This document shows, piece after piece, positions 43,478 through 51,588 of a stretch of 64,000 nt of DNA. The notes below the pieces were generated by a model. That model was not told the origin of the DNA. It did not search any database and saw only the letters and a program-made list of their open reading frames with translations. The DNA is taken from positions 372,001 through 436,000 of the forward strand of contig CAVSJQ010000022.1 in the NCBI GenBank assembly GCA_963728355.1, written 5' to 3'. Position numbers and translations under genes: made by a program. Positions within the stretch are counted from its first letter, which is position 1, and each line of letters starts with the position of its first letter. This DNA is from Sva-07 sp963728355 (lineage in GTDB: Bacteria; Actinomycetota; Acidimicrobiia; Acidimicrobiales; Ilumatobacteraceae).

Positions 43478-44881
43478 ATGAAAGCAACACGCGTGAAGCG
43501 CGTCGGTGCACTGTTGGTCGGCCTGAGTCTCGTGGCCGCCGCATGCGGCAGCGATGACGATGCCGACAGCGGCGCAGCGAGCACCGATGCAGCAGAGGCC
43601 ACCGACGCACCAGAGGCCACCGATGCCCCGGACACCACCGAGGAGATGACCGACGGCACCGATGCCCCGGACACCACCGAGGAGATGACCGACGGCGAAA
43701 CCGTCCAGGCGTCCCCGTCGTGCGAAGGCGAGGGCGACGGTGTGGTGAACATCGCCACCGTGCTCCCCGAGACCGGCAACCTTGCCTTCCTCGGCCCGCC
43801 CGAGTTCGCCGGTGCCGAACTCGCCGTCCAGGAGATCAACGAGGCCGGCGGCGTCCTCGGATCGGACATCACCCTCGACCAGGGCGACTCCGGCGACACC
43901 TCCACGGACATCGCCAACCAGACCGTCGACCGTCAGCTCGCTGCCGGCGCCGACGCGTTCATCGGCGCCGCGTCGTCGGGCGTGTCGTTCACGTTCATCG
44001 ACAAGCTCGTCGAGAACTGCAAGATCCACTTCAGCCCGGCCAACACCTCGCCGGACTTCACCGACTACGCCGACGACGACCTGTACTTCCGTACCGCGCC
44101 GTCCGACGTGCTCCAGGGCCGCGTCCTCGCCGATCTGATGATCGAAGAGGGTGTCACCACCGCCAGCTTCATGGCGCTGCAGGACCCGTACGGTGAGGGT
44201 CTCCTCCAATACTCGACCGAGCCGTTCGCCGACAGTGGCGGCGAGATCGTCGACCAGTTCACCTACGACCCGCAGGCCGCCGAATTCTCGGCCGAGGTCG
44301 ACCGCGTCGTGTCGGGCGATCCCGAGGCACTCGTGATCATCGGCTTCGAGGAGACCTCCAAGATCCTCACGTCGCTGTTCGAGGCCGGTTTCACACCGGA
44401 GTCGGGCAAGAAGATCTACCTGGTCGACGGCAACGTCGGAAATGCACTCGGCGAGCAGCTGCCCGCCGGGTCGATGGAAGGCATTCGTGGCACCTTGCCC
44501 GCAGCTGAGATCACCGGTGACTTCCAGGATCGTCTCCTGGCCGTCGATCCGGAACTGATCGACTTCAGCTACGGACCGGAGACCTACGACGCCGTCGTCA
44601 TCGTGGCGCTCGCCGCTGCGATCGCCGGCTCGGACAACCCTGCGGACATCGCTGCCCAGATCAACGGCGTCACCCGTGACGGTGAGGTCTGCGAGACGTT
44701 CGCCGATTGTCTGGCGCTCATCGATGCCGGGACCGACATCGACTACGACGGTCCGTCGGGCCCGCAGACCTTCGGACCCGAGGGCGAGCCCACCGAGGCG
44801 AGCTTCAAGATCCTGACCTACGACTCGGACAACATGGTCGAGGCAGGCGTCCCGACCGAGTTCCGCTTCGCTCAGATCTGA
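43478..44881 (+). CDS. livK: Branched-chain amino acid-type ABC substrate-binding lipoprotein (cassette 2)
   Basis: A 467-residue lipoprotein with the lipobox Cys at residue 23 (LVAAACGSDDD), a long acidic/threonine-rich linker (to about residue 80) containing a 13-residue tandem duplication, and a type I periplasmic-binding fold (NIATVLPETGNLAFLGPPEF). ATG at 43478 has GGGGGAG about 10 bases upstream. It lies on the opposite strand to the livF/G/M/H genes that end at 46471, so it is a likely partner. Cysteine pairs (C82/ C160-like) may brace the fold. Confidence 0.9.
   Translation: MKATRVKRVGALLVGLSLVAAACGSDDDADSGAASTDAAEATDAPEATDAPDTTEEMTDGTDAPDTTEEMTDGETVQASPSCEGEGDGVVNIATVLPETGNLAFLGPPEFAGAELAVQEINEAGGVLGSDITLDQGDSGDTSTDIANQTVDRQLAAGADAFIGAASSGVSFTFIDKLVENCKIHFSPANTSPDFTDYADDDLYFRTAPSDVLQGRVLADLMIEEGVTTASFMALQDPYGEGLLQYSTEPFADSGGEIVDQFTYDPQAAEFSAEVDRVVSGDPEALVIIGFEETSKILTSLFEAGFTPESGKKIYLVDGNVGNALGEQLPAGSMEGIRGTLPAAEITGDFQDRLLAVDPELIDFSYGPETYDAVVIVALAAAIAGSDNPADIAAQINGVTRDGEVCETFADCLALIDAGTDIDYDGPSGPQTFGPEGEPTEASFKILTYDSDNMVEAGVPTEFRFAQI
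43619..43696 (+). repeat. In-frame tandem duplication of 39 bases in the lipoprotein linker
   Basis: Two exact 39-base copies at 43619-43657 and 43658-43696 encode the same 13 residues (TDAPDTTEEMTDG) in the linker between lipid anchor and binding domain. It is likely a slippage duplication and would only change linker length. Confidence 0.9.
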
Positions 44882-44942
44882 GCACACGGACCTGAATACC
44901 GCAGGCCCGTTCGCCGGGCCCGGATGAACATCACGACGTTTC

Positions 44943-44964
44943 GGGGCCGCCTTCGGGCGGCCCC
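44943..44964. terminator. Hairpin with TTCG loop, likely terminator
   Basis: GGGGCCGCC at 44943-44951, TTCG loop, GGCGGCCCC at 44956-44964. It lies between the convergent ends of the SBP gene and the lipoprotein gene at 44984, so it can serve both. No T-run follows. A second weaker stem (GGCCCG/CGGGCC at 44904-44920) precedes it. Confidence 0.6.
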
Positions 44965-44983
44965 GTTGCGCGTGTCCCGATGA

Positions 44984-45904
44984 TCAATCGTCGGCGGTGG
45001 CGGCGGCACACTGCTCGACGACGGCATCGAGCTCGGCCATCAGATCGGCGACGTCGACGGCGACCGTGACCGGCTCGTCCCCATCGACCGACACGGCAAG
45101 ATCGAGCCCGTACCGCTTGGTCACCTCGGCGAGGGCATGGGGGTCGCACCGATTGACGACGAACGTCAGCGGTATCGTCACGGCGTCGCCGAACAGCTGT
45201 GCACCCTGCCATCCCTCCGGGGTCCGCACTGCGACCAGCACCGTGCCGGACACGGCCGTCACGGCGAGGTCTGCCGACGAGCCCACCGGCTCGATGACCA
45301 AGTTGGTGACCACCTTGCCGTCGATGATCTCGGTGACGTCGAACCGCGTGTCGGCCTCCTGATCGAAGCGGCGGGTGACGCACTGTTCTGCACGGATCGA
45401 ATCGAGGAGGTCGGTGCCGTCGAGGCCGAGGCGGCCTCGACGTGGTGGCGCAGCATCGTCGTGCCGGACCGTGAACGTCAGATCCGCAGCGATCCGCTGG
45501 TCGGTGTCGCAGTCGACCACCGTGCCGTAGGGGACCTGGACCGCGACGTCGCGACCACTGCGCACGCTGATCGTACGTTGCGCCGCCGGGCCGCTCTCGA
45601 GGAAGTCGGCCGACAGCTCGATGTCGTTCAGCAGCAACGACGCATCGGACCGGTTGCGCACGAGCACGTTGATCAGCCCACGGCCCAGCAGGTCACGCTG
45701 ACGAGTGAGGATCAGCTCGCCGGACACGGCATCCAGCCGGTCCTGGCCGGCATCGGCGGTATCGGACGGCCGAAGCACGTTCGCCGGGTCGTCGGTATGG
45801 GTCGTCCGGTTGTCGATCGCGCTGCACGCGGCGAGCACGCCGAGCACGGCGGCGAGGCACACCGCCACCGTCGATGCACTGGACCATCGACACCGCCGGC
45901 TCAT
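44984..45904 (-). CDS. Predicted lipoprotein, function unknown (306 aa)
   Basis: Signal peptide with lipobox at C27 (LGVLAACSAID). The mature part has no recognised domain; several cysteines (for example in VDCDTDQR, EQCVTRRF and NRCDPHAL) may form disulfides. It is 3 bases after the preceding lipoprotein gene, so the two are co-transcribed downstream of livF. Its role with the transporter is only suggested by position. Confidence 0.7.
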   Translation of the reverse strand: MSRRCRWSSASTVAVCLAAVLGVLAACSAIDNRTTHTDDPANVLRPSDTADAGQDRLDAVSGELILTRQRDLLGRGLINVLVRNRSDASLLLNDIELSADFLESGPAAQRTISVRSGRDVAVQVPYGTVVDCDTDQRIAADLTFTVRHDDAAPPRRGRLGLDGTDLLDSIRAEQCVTRRFDQEADTRFDVTEIIDGKVVTNLVIEPVGSSADLAVTAVSGTVLVAVRTPEGWQGAQLFGDAVTIPLTFVVNRCDPHALAEVTKRYGLDLAVSVDGDEPVTVAVDVADLMAELDAVVEQCAAATADD

Positions 45905-45907
45905 CGC

Positions 45908-46459
45908 TCACTCGTCGACGAACTGCTGGATGACGTGGCGGCACGCCGGTTCGTGGAGGAATGCTTGCCGGAACGCTCGGCGCTCGTATCGGAAGATCTC
46001 CGGCTCGGACACCGACATCACCTTCTCGACGCTGTTGAACCACTCGCCGACGGCACCCTGCACCTCACGGTCTGAGATCGGTCCCGAACGCAACGATGTG
46101 CGCTGACGGTCCAATTCGTCCGACGCCCGCTCCGCGCCCACCCGCAGCTGGATGCGGAGCTCGTCTGCCTCGTCGATGCGACCCAGATCGATCGCGTCGA
46201 TCCTCGCCGCCCATGCATCGACTTCGACGGTCACCTGATCGAGGCCGTCACGGATCGCGGCGGCACGGTCGGTCTCGGGGAGGCCGGCGATTCCCGCCAC
46301 GGATGTGTTGACCACATCGACGAGCCGGTCGTCGTGGGCGCGAAGCTCCTCGCAGACCACCGCGGCGGTCCGCTCCTCGACGGACGGACCCGAATCACAG
46401 CCGTTGAGCGCGACGCTGCCCACCGCGATCACCCCGACGAGGACGGCACGACCCCGCAC
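45908..46459 (-). CDS. Predicted lipoprotein, function unknown (183 aa)
   Basis: Short signal peptide with lipobox at C21 (VALNGCDSG). The mature part is predicted mostly helical with cysteines in AVVCEELRAH and EPACRHVIQQ. GTG at 46459 has GGGAG 5 bases upstream. It begins 11 bases after the livF stop, in the same transcript. No family recognised. Confidence 0.7.
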   Translation of the reverse strand: MRGRAVLVGVIAVGSVALNGCDSGPSVEERTAAVVCEELRAHDDRLVDVVNTSVAGIAGLPETDRAAAIRDGLDQVTVEVDAWAARIDAIDLGRIDEADELRIQLRVGAERASDELDRQRTSLRSGPISDREVQGAVGEWFNSVEKVMSVSEPEIFRYERRAFRQAFLHEPACRHVIQQFVDE

Positions 46460-46470
46460 GTGGGCTCCCG

Positions 46471-47199
46471 TCAGCGCGCCTTGGCGAGGGTGCCGAGGTA
46501 CAGCTCGATCACCTTCGGGTCCTTCAACAGTTCGGAACCGGTGCCCGTGTAGGCGTTGCGTCCCTGGTCGAGCACGTAGCCGCGGTCACAGATCGACAGA
46601 CAACGCGCCGCGTTCTGCTCGACCATGATGATCGACACGCCGGTGGCGTTGACGCGCTTGACCCGGTCGAACACCTGGTCCTGCAACACCGGCGAGAGGC
46701 CGGCGCTGGGCTCGTCGAGCAGGAGCACCGACGGTTCCATCATCAGCGCGCGGCCCATGGCGAGCATCTGTCGCTCACCGCCCGAGAGCGACCCGGCTCG
46801 CTGGTCGATTCGCTCGCCGAGGCGGGGGAAGATGTCGACGACCGTGTCGATCATCTCCTCGACGCCCGACTTGCGGAGGTAGCCGCCCATCTCCAGGTTC
46901 TCGCGGATGGTCAACGACGGGAACACGTTGTTGATCTGCGGCACGTATCCGATGCCGCGGGCCACCAGGAAGTTCGCCTTCTTGCCGGTGACGTCCTCGC
47001 CCCGGTACCAGACCTTGCCCTCGGTGACCTTGATGAGTCCGAACAACGCCTTGAGCATCGTGGATTTCCCGGCGCCGTTCGGCCCGATGATGCCGATCAG
47101 TTCGCCTTCGGCGAGTTGCAGTTCGGCGCCGTTGAGGATGTTCACACCGGGCACGTAGCCGGCGATCACCTCGTCCACATGGATCAGCGGCTCACTCAT
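46471..47199 (-). CDS. livF: ABC transporter ATP-binding protein LivF (cassette 2)
   Basis: ATPase subunit of 242 residues. Walker A GPNGAGKST, YVPQINNVFPSLTIREN, the signature LSGGERQM and Walker B VLLLDEPSAGL. ATG at 47199 has GGAGG five bases upstream and overlaps the livG end by 8 bases; the longer frame to 47331 is rejected. The cassette order is livH-livM-livG-livF, then two lipoproteins. Confidence 0.94.
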   Translation of the reverse strand: MSEPLIHVDEVIAGYVPGVNILNGAELQLAEGELIGIIGPNGAGKSTMLKALFGLIKVTEGKVWYRGEDVTGKKANFLVARGIGYVPQINNVFPSLTIRENLEMGGYLRKSGVEEMIDTVVDIFPRLGERIDQRAGSLSGGERQMLAMGRALMMEPSVLLLDEPSAGLSPVLQDQVFDRVKRVNATGVSIIMVEQNAARCLSICDRGYVLDQGRNAYTGTGSELLKDPKVIELYLGTLAKAR

Positions 47200-48217
47200 C
47201 GTCACCTCCGGTGCTGGTTCCATGCGCATCGGGAGCCGATTGCTCCCGCAAGCCGACCGCACCACGGATCTCCTCGGTGAATGCGGCGTGTGACGAACCG
47301 AGGTAGGCGTCGACCACTGCGGGGTTCTCACCGATCGACCGTGGCGGGCCCTCGGCGATCACCGAGCCCTCTGCCATCACCACGACCCAATCGGAGATGT
47401 CCTGCACGACGTCCATGTCGTGCTCGACGAACATCACGGTGATCCCCTCCGAGCGGAGCCGCTTCACGTGCCCGAGCAACGACTGCGTCAGTGCCGGGTT
47501 GACGCCCGCCATCGGCTCGTCGAGCATGATCAGCCGCGGCTGCGCCATCATCGCACGAGCCATTTCGAGCAGCTTGCGCTGCCCGCCGGAGAGCGCACCG
47601 GCGAACTCGTCCTTCATGTGCGTCATGTTGAATTCGTCGAGCACCTGCAGGGCGCGAGCTTCCACGTCGCGCTCCTGACCCCTCCAGCCGTTCAGCAGTG
47701 CCTTCCACATCGATTCGCCGGTCTGCGCCTGGGCGGCGAGCATCATGTTGTCGATCACCGGCATCTTCGCCAGGACCTTGGTGAGCTGGAACGTGCGCAC
47801 CATGCCGCGAGCGGCGAGTTCGTGCGAACGCAGACCGCTGGTGCGTTCACCGTCGAACGTGACAATGCCGGCGTCGGGCGTGTCGAACTGGGTCAGGAGG
47901 TTGAAGAACGTCGTCTTGCCGGCACCGTTGGGTCCGATCAGTGCGGTGATGGCACCACGCTGCACCTCGATGTGGTCGACGTCGACGGCCCGCAGACCGC
48001 CGAAGGACCGACTGACGCCGTCGGCGATCAGGATGGGATCGGGCTTCGCTGCCCCCGGCACCTGCTCGACGCCGTCGAACATCCCGGTCGCCGGGTTGTC
48101 CCACTCACGGTTGAGGGTCGCTGCTCCACCGCCGCCGGAGGTACGCCCGAACTCGACGCCGTCGTTGCCGACGGAGTCGTCACGCACGGGATCTACGGGG
48201 TCGTCACTTGCGGGCAT
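47192..48217 (-). CDS. livG: ABC transporter ATP-binding protein LivG (cassette 2), with N-terminal extension
   Basis: ATPase subunit of 341 residues. Walker A GPNGAGKTT, RTFQLTKVLAKMPVIDNMMLA, LSGGQRKLLEM and the Walker B LIMLDEPMAGV are clear. About 60 polar, glycine-rich residues precede the ABC core, which is unusual for LivG (normally about 250-260). ATG at 48217 overlaps the livM end by 14 bases; ATG at about 48082 is an alternative that would remove most of the extension. The C-terminus has a further short extension. Confidence 0.9.
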   Translation of the reverse strand: MPASDDPVDPVRDDSVGNDGVEFGRTSGGGGAATLNREWDNPATGMFDGVEQVPGAAKPDPILIADGVSRSFGGLRAVDVDHIEVQRGAITALIGPNGAGKTTFFNLLTQFDTPDAGIVTFDGERTSGLRSHELAARGMVRTFQLTKVLAKMPVIDNMMLAAQAQTGESMWKALLNGWRGQERDVEARALQVLDEFNMTHMKDEFAGALSGGQRKLLEMARAMMAQPRLIMLDEPMAGVNPALTQSLLGHVKRLRSEGITVMFVEHDMDVVQDISDWVVVMAEGSVIAEGPPRSIGENPAVVDAYLGSSHAAFTEEIRGAVGLREQSAPDAHGTSTGGDDE

Positions 48218-49217
48218 CGATCGCGATCTCTCTCTTGTCGCCGAATATTCCCTGTGGTCGATAGATCATCAACAGCATCAACGTCAGGCCGACGAGCATG
48301 AAACGTACCGGACCGACCTGGGAGCGTGTCATCAGCCAGTCGGGCATGATGCCGTTCTCGATCAGTTCGATCAGGACGTTCTCGGTGAACGACAGGATCA
48401 CCCAGAACAGCATGGCGCCGACGACCGGACCCCAGACACGGGCGAGGCCACCGAGGATCGCCGCGGTCAATGCGAAGAACGTCTGCTGGGTGGCGTAGTT
48501 GTCGGGCTGCACGGAGTTCTGCTGGACGGCGTAGAAGATGCCGGCCAGTGTGCCGAAGGAGCCACCGAGGATCAGGGACTGCATCTTGAAGCGGAACACG
48601 TTCTTGCCGAGCGCCGTGGCGGCGTCCTCGTCCTCGCGGATCGAGCGCAACACGCGGCCCCACGGGCTGTTGACGAGCTTCCACACCAACAGCACCGACA
48701 GCAGCACGAGACCCCACCCGACGGCGAGTTCCCAGACGTCGGCGCCGCTGAACTCCAGGTTGATGCGATCGAAGAGTCGGAAGCCGTAGGTGGCGGTGTT
48801 GCTGAAGGGATTCCAGTCCTGGAAGCTGTTCGCGAACCCATTGATGCCGTTGGACCCACCGGTGATGTCGCTGAGCGTCGCGGCGCGCACGATCAACCTG
48901 ATGATCTCGCCGACAGCGATGGTGACGATCGCCAGATAGTCGGCTCTGAGCCGCAACGTCGGCAGCCCGAGCAGGATCCCGAGCACGACGCCGGCGAGCA
49001 GGCCGACGATGATGCCGACCCAGAGGGGCGCCCCGAGCGTGTCGGTGGTGATACCGACGCCGTAAGCGCCGACGGCCATGAAGGCCACCTGACCGAAGTT
49101 GAGCAGACCGGTGTAGCCGAAGTGCAGGTTCAGGCCGATCGCAGCGAGCGCGAAGATGATCGCCTGCTGCGAGATGCCCGAGCGGAACGCATTGGAGAGA
49201 ATCGAATTCCAGTCCAC
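48204..49217 (-). CDS. livM: Branched-chain amino acid-type ABC permease LivM (cassette 2)
   Basis: LivM-family permease of 337 residues with about ten hydrophobic helices. GYTGLLNFGQVAFMAVGAYG and LPTLRLRADYLAIVTIAVGE are the family signatures; LRSIREDEDAATALGKNVFR is the ATPase-contact loop. GTG at 49217 lies two bases after the livH stop (TAG). The frame upstream to 49517 is inside livH. Confidence 0.92.
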   Translation of the reverse strand: MDWNSILSNAFRSGISQQAIIFALAAIGLNLHFGYTGLLNFGQVAFMAVGAYGVGITTDTLGAPLWVGIIVGLLAGVVLGILLGLPTLRLRADYLAIVTIAVGEIIRLIVRAATLSDITGGSNGINGFANSFQDWNPFSNTATYGFRLFDRINLEFSGADVWELAVGWGLVLLSVLLVWKLVNSPWGRVLRSIREDEDAATALGKNVFRFKMQSLILGGSFGTLAGIFYAVQQNSVQPDNYATQQTFFALTAAILGGLARVWGPVVGAMLFWVILSFTENVLIELIENGIMPDWLMTRSQVGPVRFMLVGLTLMLLMIYRPQGIFGDKREIAIDARK

Positions 49218-49219
49218 GA

Positions 49220-50584
49220 CTATCCGATCCGTTCCTTGCGCCCGAAGATGCCCTGTGGTCGGACCATCAAGATGATGATCATCACCAGCAGCGCTCCCAC
49301 GTTCTTCAACTCGGGCGCCACCCAGAGCGTTGCCATGAACGTGAACACGCCGATCACCAGGCCGCCGACCATCGCACCGAAGTCGGTGCCCAGGCCGCCG
49401 AGGGTGACCGCAGCGAACACGAGCAGCAGCAGCTGTTGGCCCATCAGCCAGTTGATCTGGCTGTTGAGCCCGAAGAAGATCGCACCGGCCGTGACGAGCG
49501 AGCCGCCGACGAACCACACCGAGGTGACGACCCGGTCGACGTCGATGCCCGTGGATGCGGCGAGGTCGTTGCTGTCGGCCACCGCCCGCATCGCCTTGCC
49601 CATCTTGGTGGTGCGCAGACCCATGGCCGTGCCCACCAACAGCAGCGAGGCGATCACGATGATCAGCAGCTCCTTGGGCAGCACGTCGATCGGCCCGAGC
49701 GAGAACAGAATGTCGGTCTGCACGGCGTACTGCTCGTAGGGCCGCGAACGCTCACCGAACAGGAACAGGAAGAAGAACCGCAGGAACAACGCCAGCCCGA
49801 TCGAGATGATCATCATCGCGGTCAGACCCGTGCCGCGTTTTCGCAGGGGTCGCCACAGACCGATGTCGAGGAACGCCGACCCGATACCGCCGACGACGAA
49901 CGCGATGATCGCCGCGGGAATCAGGCTGATCCCGATGATCGAATTGATGAAGTAGGCGACAAGCGCCCCGAAGACGATCTGCTCCGAGAGGGCGAAGTTG
50001 ACCAGGCCGGTGGTGCCGTAGATCAACGACAGACCGATCGCGCAGAGCCCGATGATCAGACCGAAGATGATGCCTTCGAAGAGCAGCCGCGCTGCACGCG
50101 TGAGCAGGCTGTCGCTCTGCTTGTCACGAGCGAGGCCGGCCGCATCGCCCTCGGCCAGGTTGAACAGCACCCTCGTCGGCTGACCCGAACGTGCCTCCAC
50201 GGGTAGTTGCTGCTTGTCGGCGCGGACCAACTCGATGCCGTCGGGGAGCGTGTCGATCTCGAGTTCGACCGCATACGAACCGGGGCCCGGCAACTGCACC
50301 GACACGAAGCCGGTCGCATCGGAGACGGCGCGGCCGACCTCGTCGCCGACCGACTCGATCTCCCGGTCGACGATGACCGCATCGAACACTCGGATCTCTG
50401 CACCTTCGATCGGAATTCGCTCGGCTCCGGGGTCCTCGGGTCTGGCCAGCAGCGTGGTCTCGACCGATTCACCTGCCTGGGCCGACGCGAACGGTGACGG
50501 CACCAGCGCGAAGATCCCGACGACTGCGAGAAGTACGCCCAACAGTGCGAGTCGCTTGCGCTGCGCGACCTTGGGTTCTGACAT
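49220..50584 (-). CDS. livH: Branched-chain amino acid-type ABC permease LivH with N-terminal exported domain (cassette 2)
   Basis: A 454-residue permease, about 150 longer than usual LivH. It begins with a signal-peptide-like helix (LALLGVLLAVVGIFALV, then PSPFASAQA) and a soluble domain of about 130 residues (from about 37 to 165) with a beta-rich pattern (IEGAEIRVFDA, SDATGFVSVQLPGPGSYAVE) like carboxypeptidase-regulatory/prealbumin-type folds. The LivH core follows, with LIYGTTGLVNFALSEQIVFG and the RAVADSNDLAASTGID loop. The fusion is seen directly; the domain role is unknown. Confidence 0.9.
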   Translation of the reverse strand: MSEPKVAQRKRLALLGVLLAVVGIFALVPSPFASAQAGESVETTLLARPEDPGAERIPIEGAEIRVFDAVIVDREIESVGDEVGRAVSDATGFVSVQLPGPGSYAVELEIDTLPDGIELVRADKQQLPVEARSGQPTRVLFNLAEGDAAGLARDKQSDSLLTRAARLLFEGIIFGLIIGLCAIGLSLIYGTTGLVNFALSEQIVFGALVAYFINSIIGISLIPAAIIAFVVGGIGSAFLDIGLWRPLRKRGTGLTAMMIISIGLALFLRFFFLFLFGERSRPYEQYAVQTDILFSLGPIDVLPKELLIIVIASLLLVGTAMGLRTTKMGKAMRAVADSNDLAASTGIDVDRVVTSVWFVGGSLVTAGAIFFGLNSQINWLMGQQLLLLVFAAVTLGGLGTDFGAMVGGLVIGVFTFMATLWVAPELKNVGALLVMIIILMVRPQGIFGRKERIG

Positions 50585-50596
50585 AGTCGCAGGAGC

Positions 50597-51574
50597 TTAG
50601 GCGGTCGGAGCTGCGCCGAACGGAACCCGGGGTTCATTGCGCGTTTCGGCCGTGTGAATCCTGTGACCACCCGCCGTGAGCGGCTCGACGACGGCGAGCA
50701 CGAACTGCACGGTGACCACCCAGAGTGCGGTGGCTCCGGCGACATGGGCGGCGACCAGCACCGCCGGCACGTCGTTGAAGTACTGCAGATAACCGATGCC
50801 GCCCTGCACGACGGCGACGAACATCCACGTCGAGACGTGGCGCGACATCGACGCGAACAGTGCGGCATCTCGCCGCAGCACGATCACCAGCACCAGGAAG
50901 GCAGCGACCGCCACCCACACGGTGACGCTGTGGATCTCGGCGACCGTGGAGATGTCGAAGCCGTAACGACGAGCGGTCTCGTCGCCGGCGTGGGGTCCCG
51001 CGCCGGTGACGACCGTTCCGGTCGCCAACGCGGCCGCCACGAGTGCACCGACGGCCACGACGAGCCAGGAGATCAGCGGCGTGACCCCGATCGTGCTGCG
51101 CGGCGCCACCTGTCGGGGTCGTGCCCGATGGATCGCCACCAGCCCGAACGCGATCGACAGCATTGCGAGCAGGAAGTGCGACTGGACGAGGAACGGATGC
51201 AGGTCACCGCGCACCGCAATCCCACCCACGACACCGTTGGCGAGCACCGACGCCAACACGGCGACCGACGGCAGCTTCAGTCCGCGGCGCATCGGGCGGA
51301 CCCGGAACGCTCCGATCGCCATCAGCAGCGTGGGGATCCCCACCAGACCGCTGACCAGGCGGTTGATCTGCTCGATCGCCGCATGTCCGCTCGAGACGTC
51401 GATGAACCGTTCGTTGTTGCAGTTCGGCCAGTCGTCGCAGCCGAGCCCACTGCCGGTGAGCCGCACGACAGCGCCGGCGACCGTGAGGAAGCACACGCCG
51501 GCCACGGTGATGATCGCGATCTGCCGATACCGGCGGAGGGACATCGTGAATCTGGAGGAACCGTCGTGTTCCAT
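50597..51574 (-). CDS. ctaA: Heme A synthase, COX15/CtaA family
   Basis: Membrane enzyme of 325 residues that oxidises heme O to heme A for cytochrome c oxidase. VVRLTGSGLGCDDWPNC is the family's first-helix and cysteine motif, and His residues in EQINRLVSG, VQSHFLLAML, AEIHSVTVWV and VAAHVAGATAL fit the heme ligand pattern. About eight helices. Start ATG 51574; ATG at 51544 is possible. It is just upstream of livH on the same strand, with a 12-base gap, though likely unrelated. Confidence 0.92.
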   Translation of the reverse strand: MEHDGSSRFTMSLRRYRQIAIITVAGVCFLTVAGAVVRLTGSGLGCDDWPNCNNERFIDVSSGHAAIEQINRLVSGLVGIPTLLMAIGAFRVRPMRRGLKLPSVAVLASVLANGVVGGIAVRGDLHPFLVQSHFLLAMLSIAFGLVAIHRARPRQVAPRSTIGVTPLISWLVVAVGALVAAALATGTVVTGAGPHAGDETARRYGFDISTVAEIHSVTVWVAVAAFLVLVIVLRRDAALFASMSRHVSTWMFVAVVQGGIGYLQYFNDVPAVLVAAHVAGATALWVVTVQFVLAVVEPLTAGGHRIHTAETRNEPRVPFGAAPTA

Positions 51575-51588
51575 ACCTGTCAGAGGAT

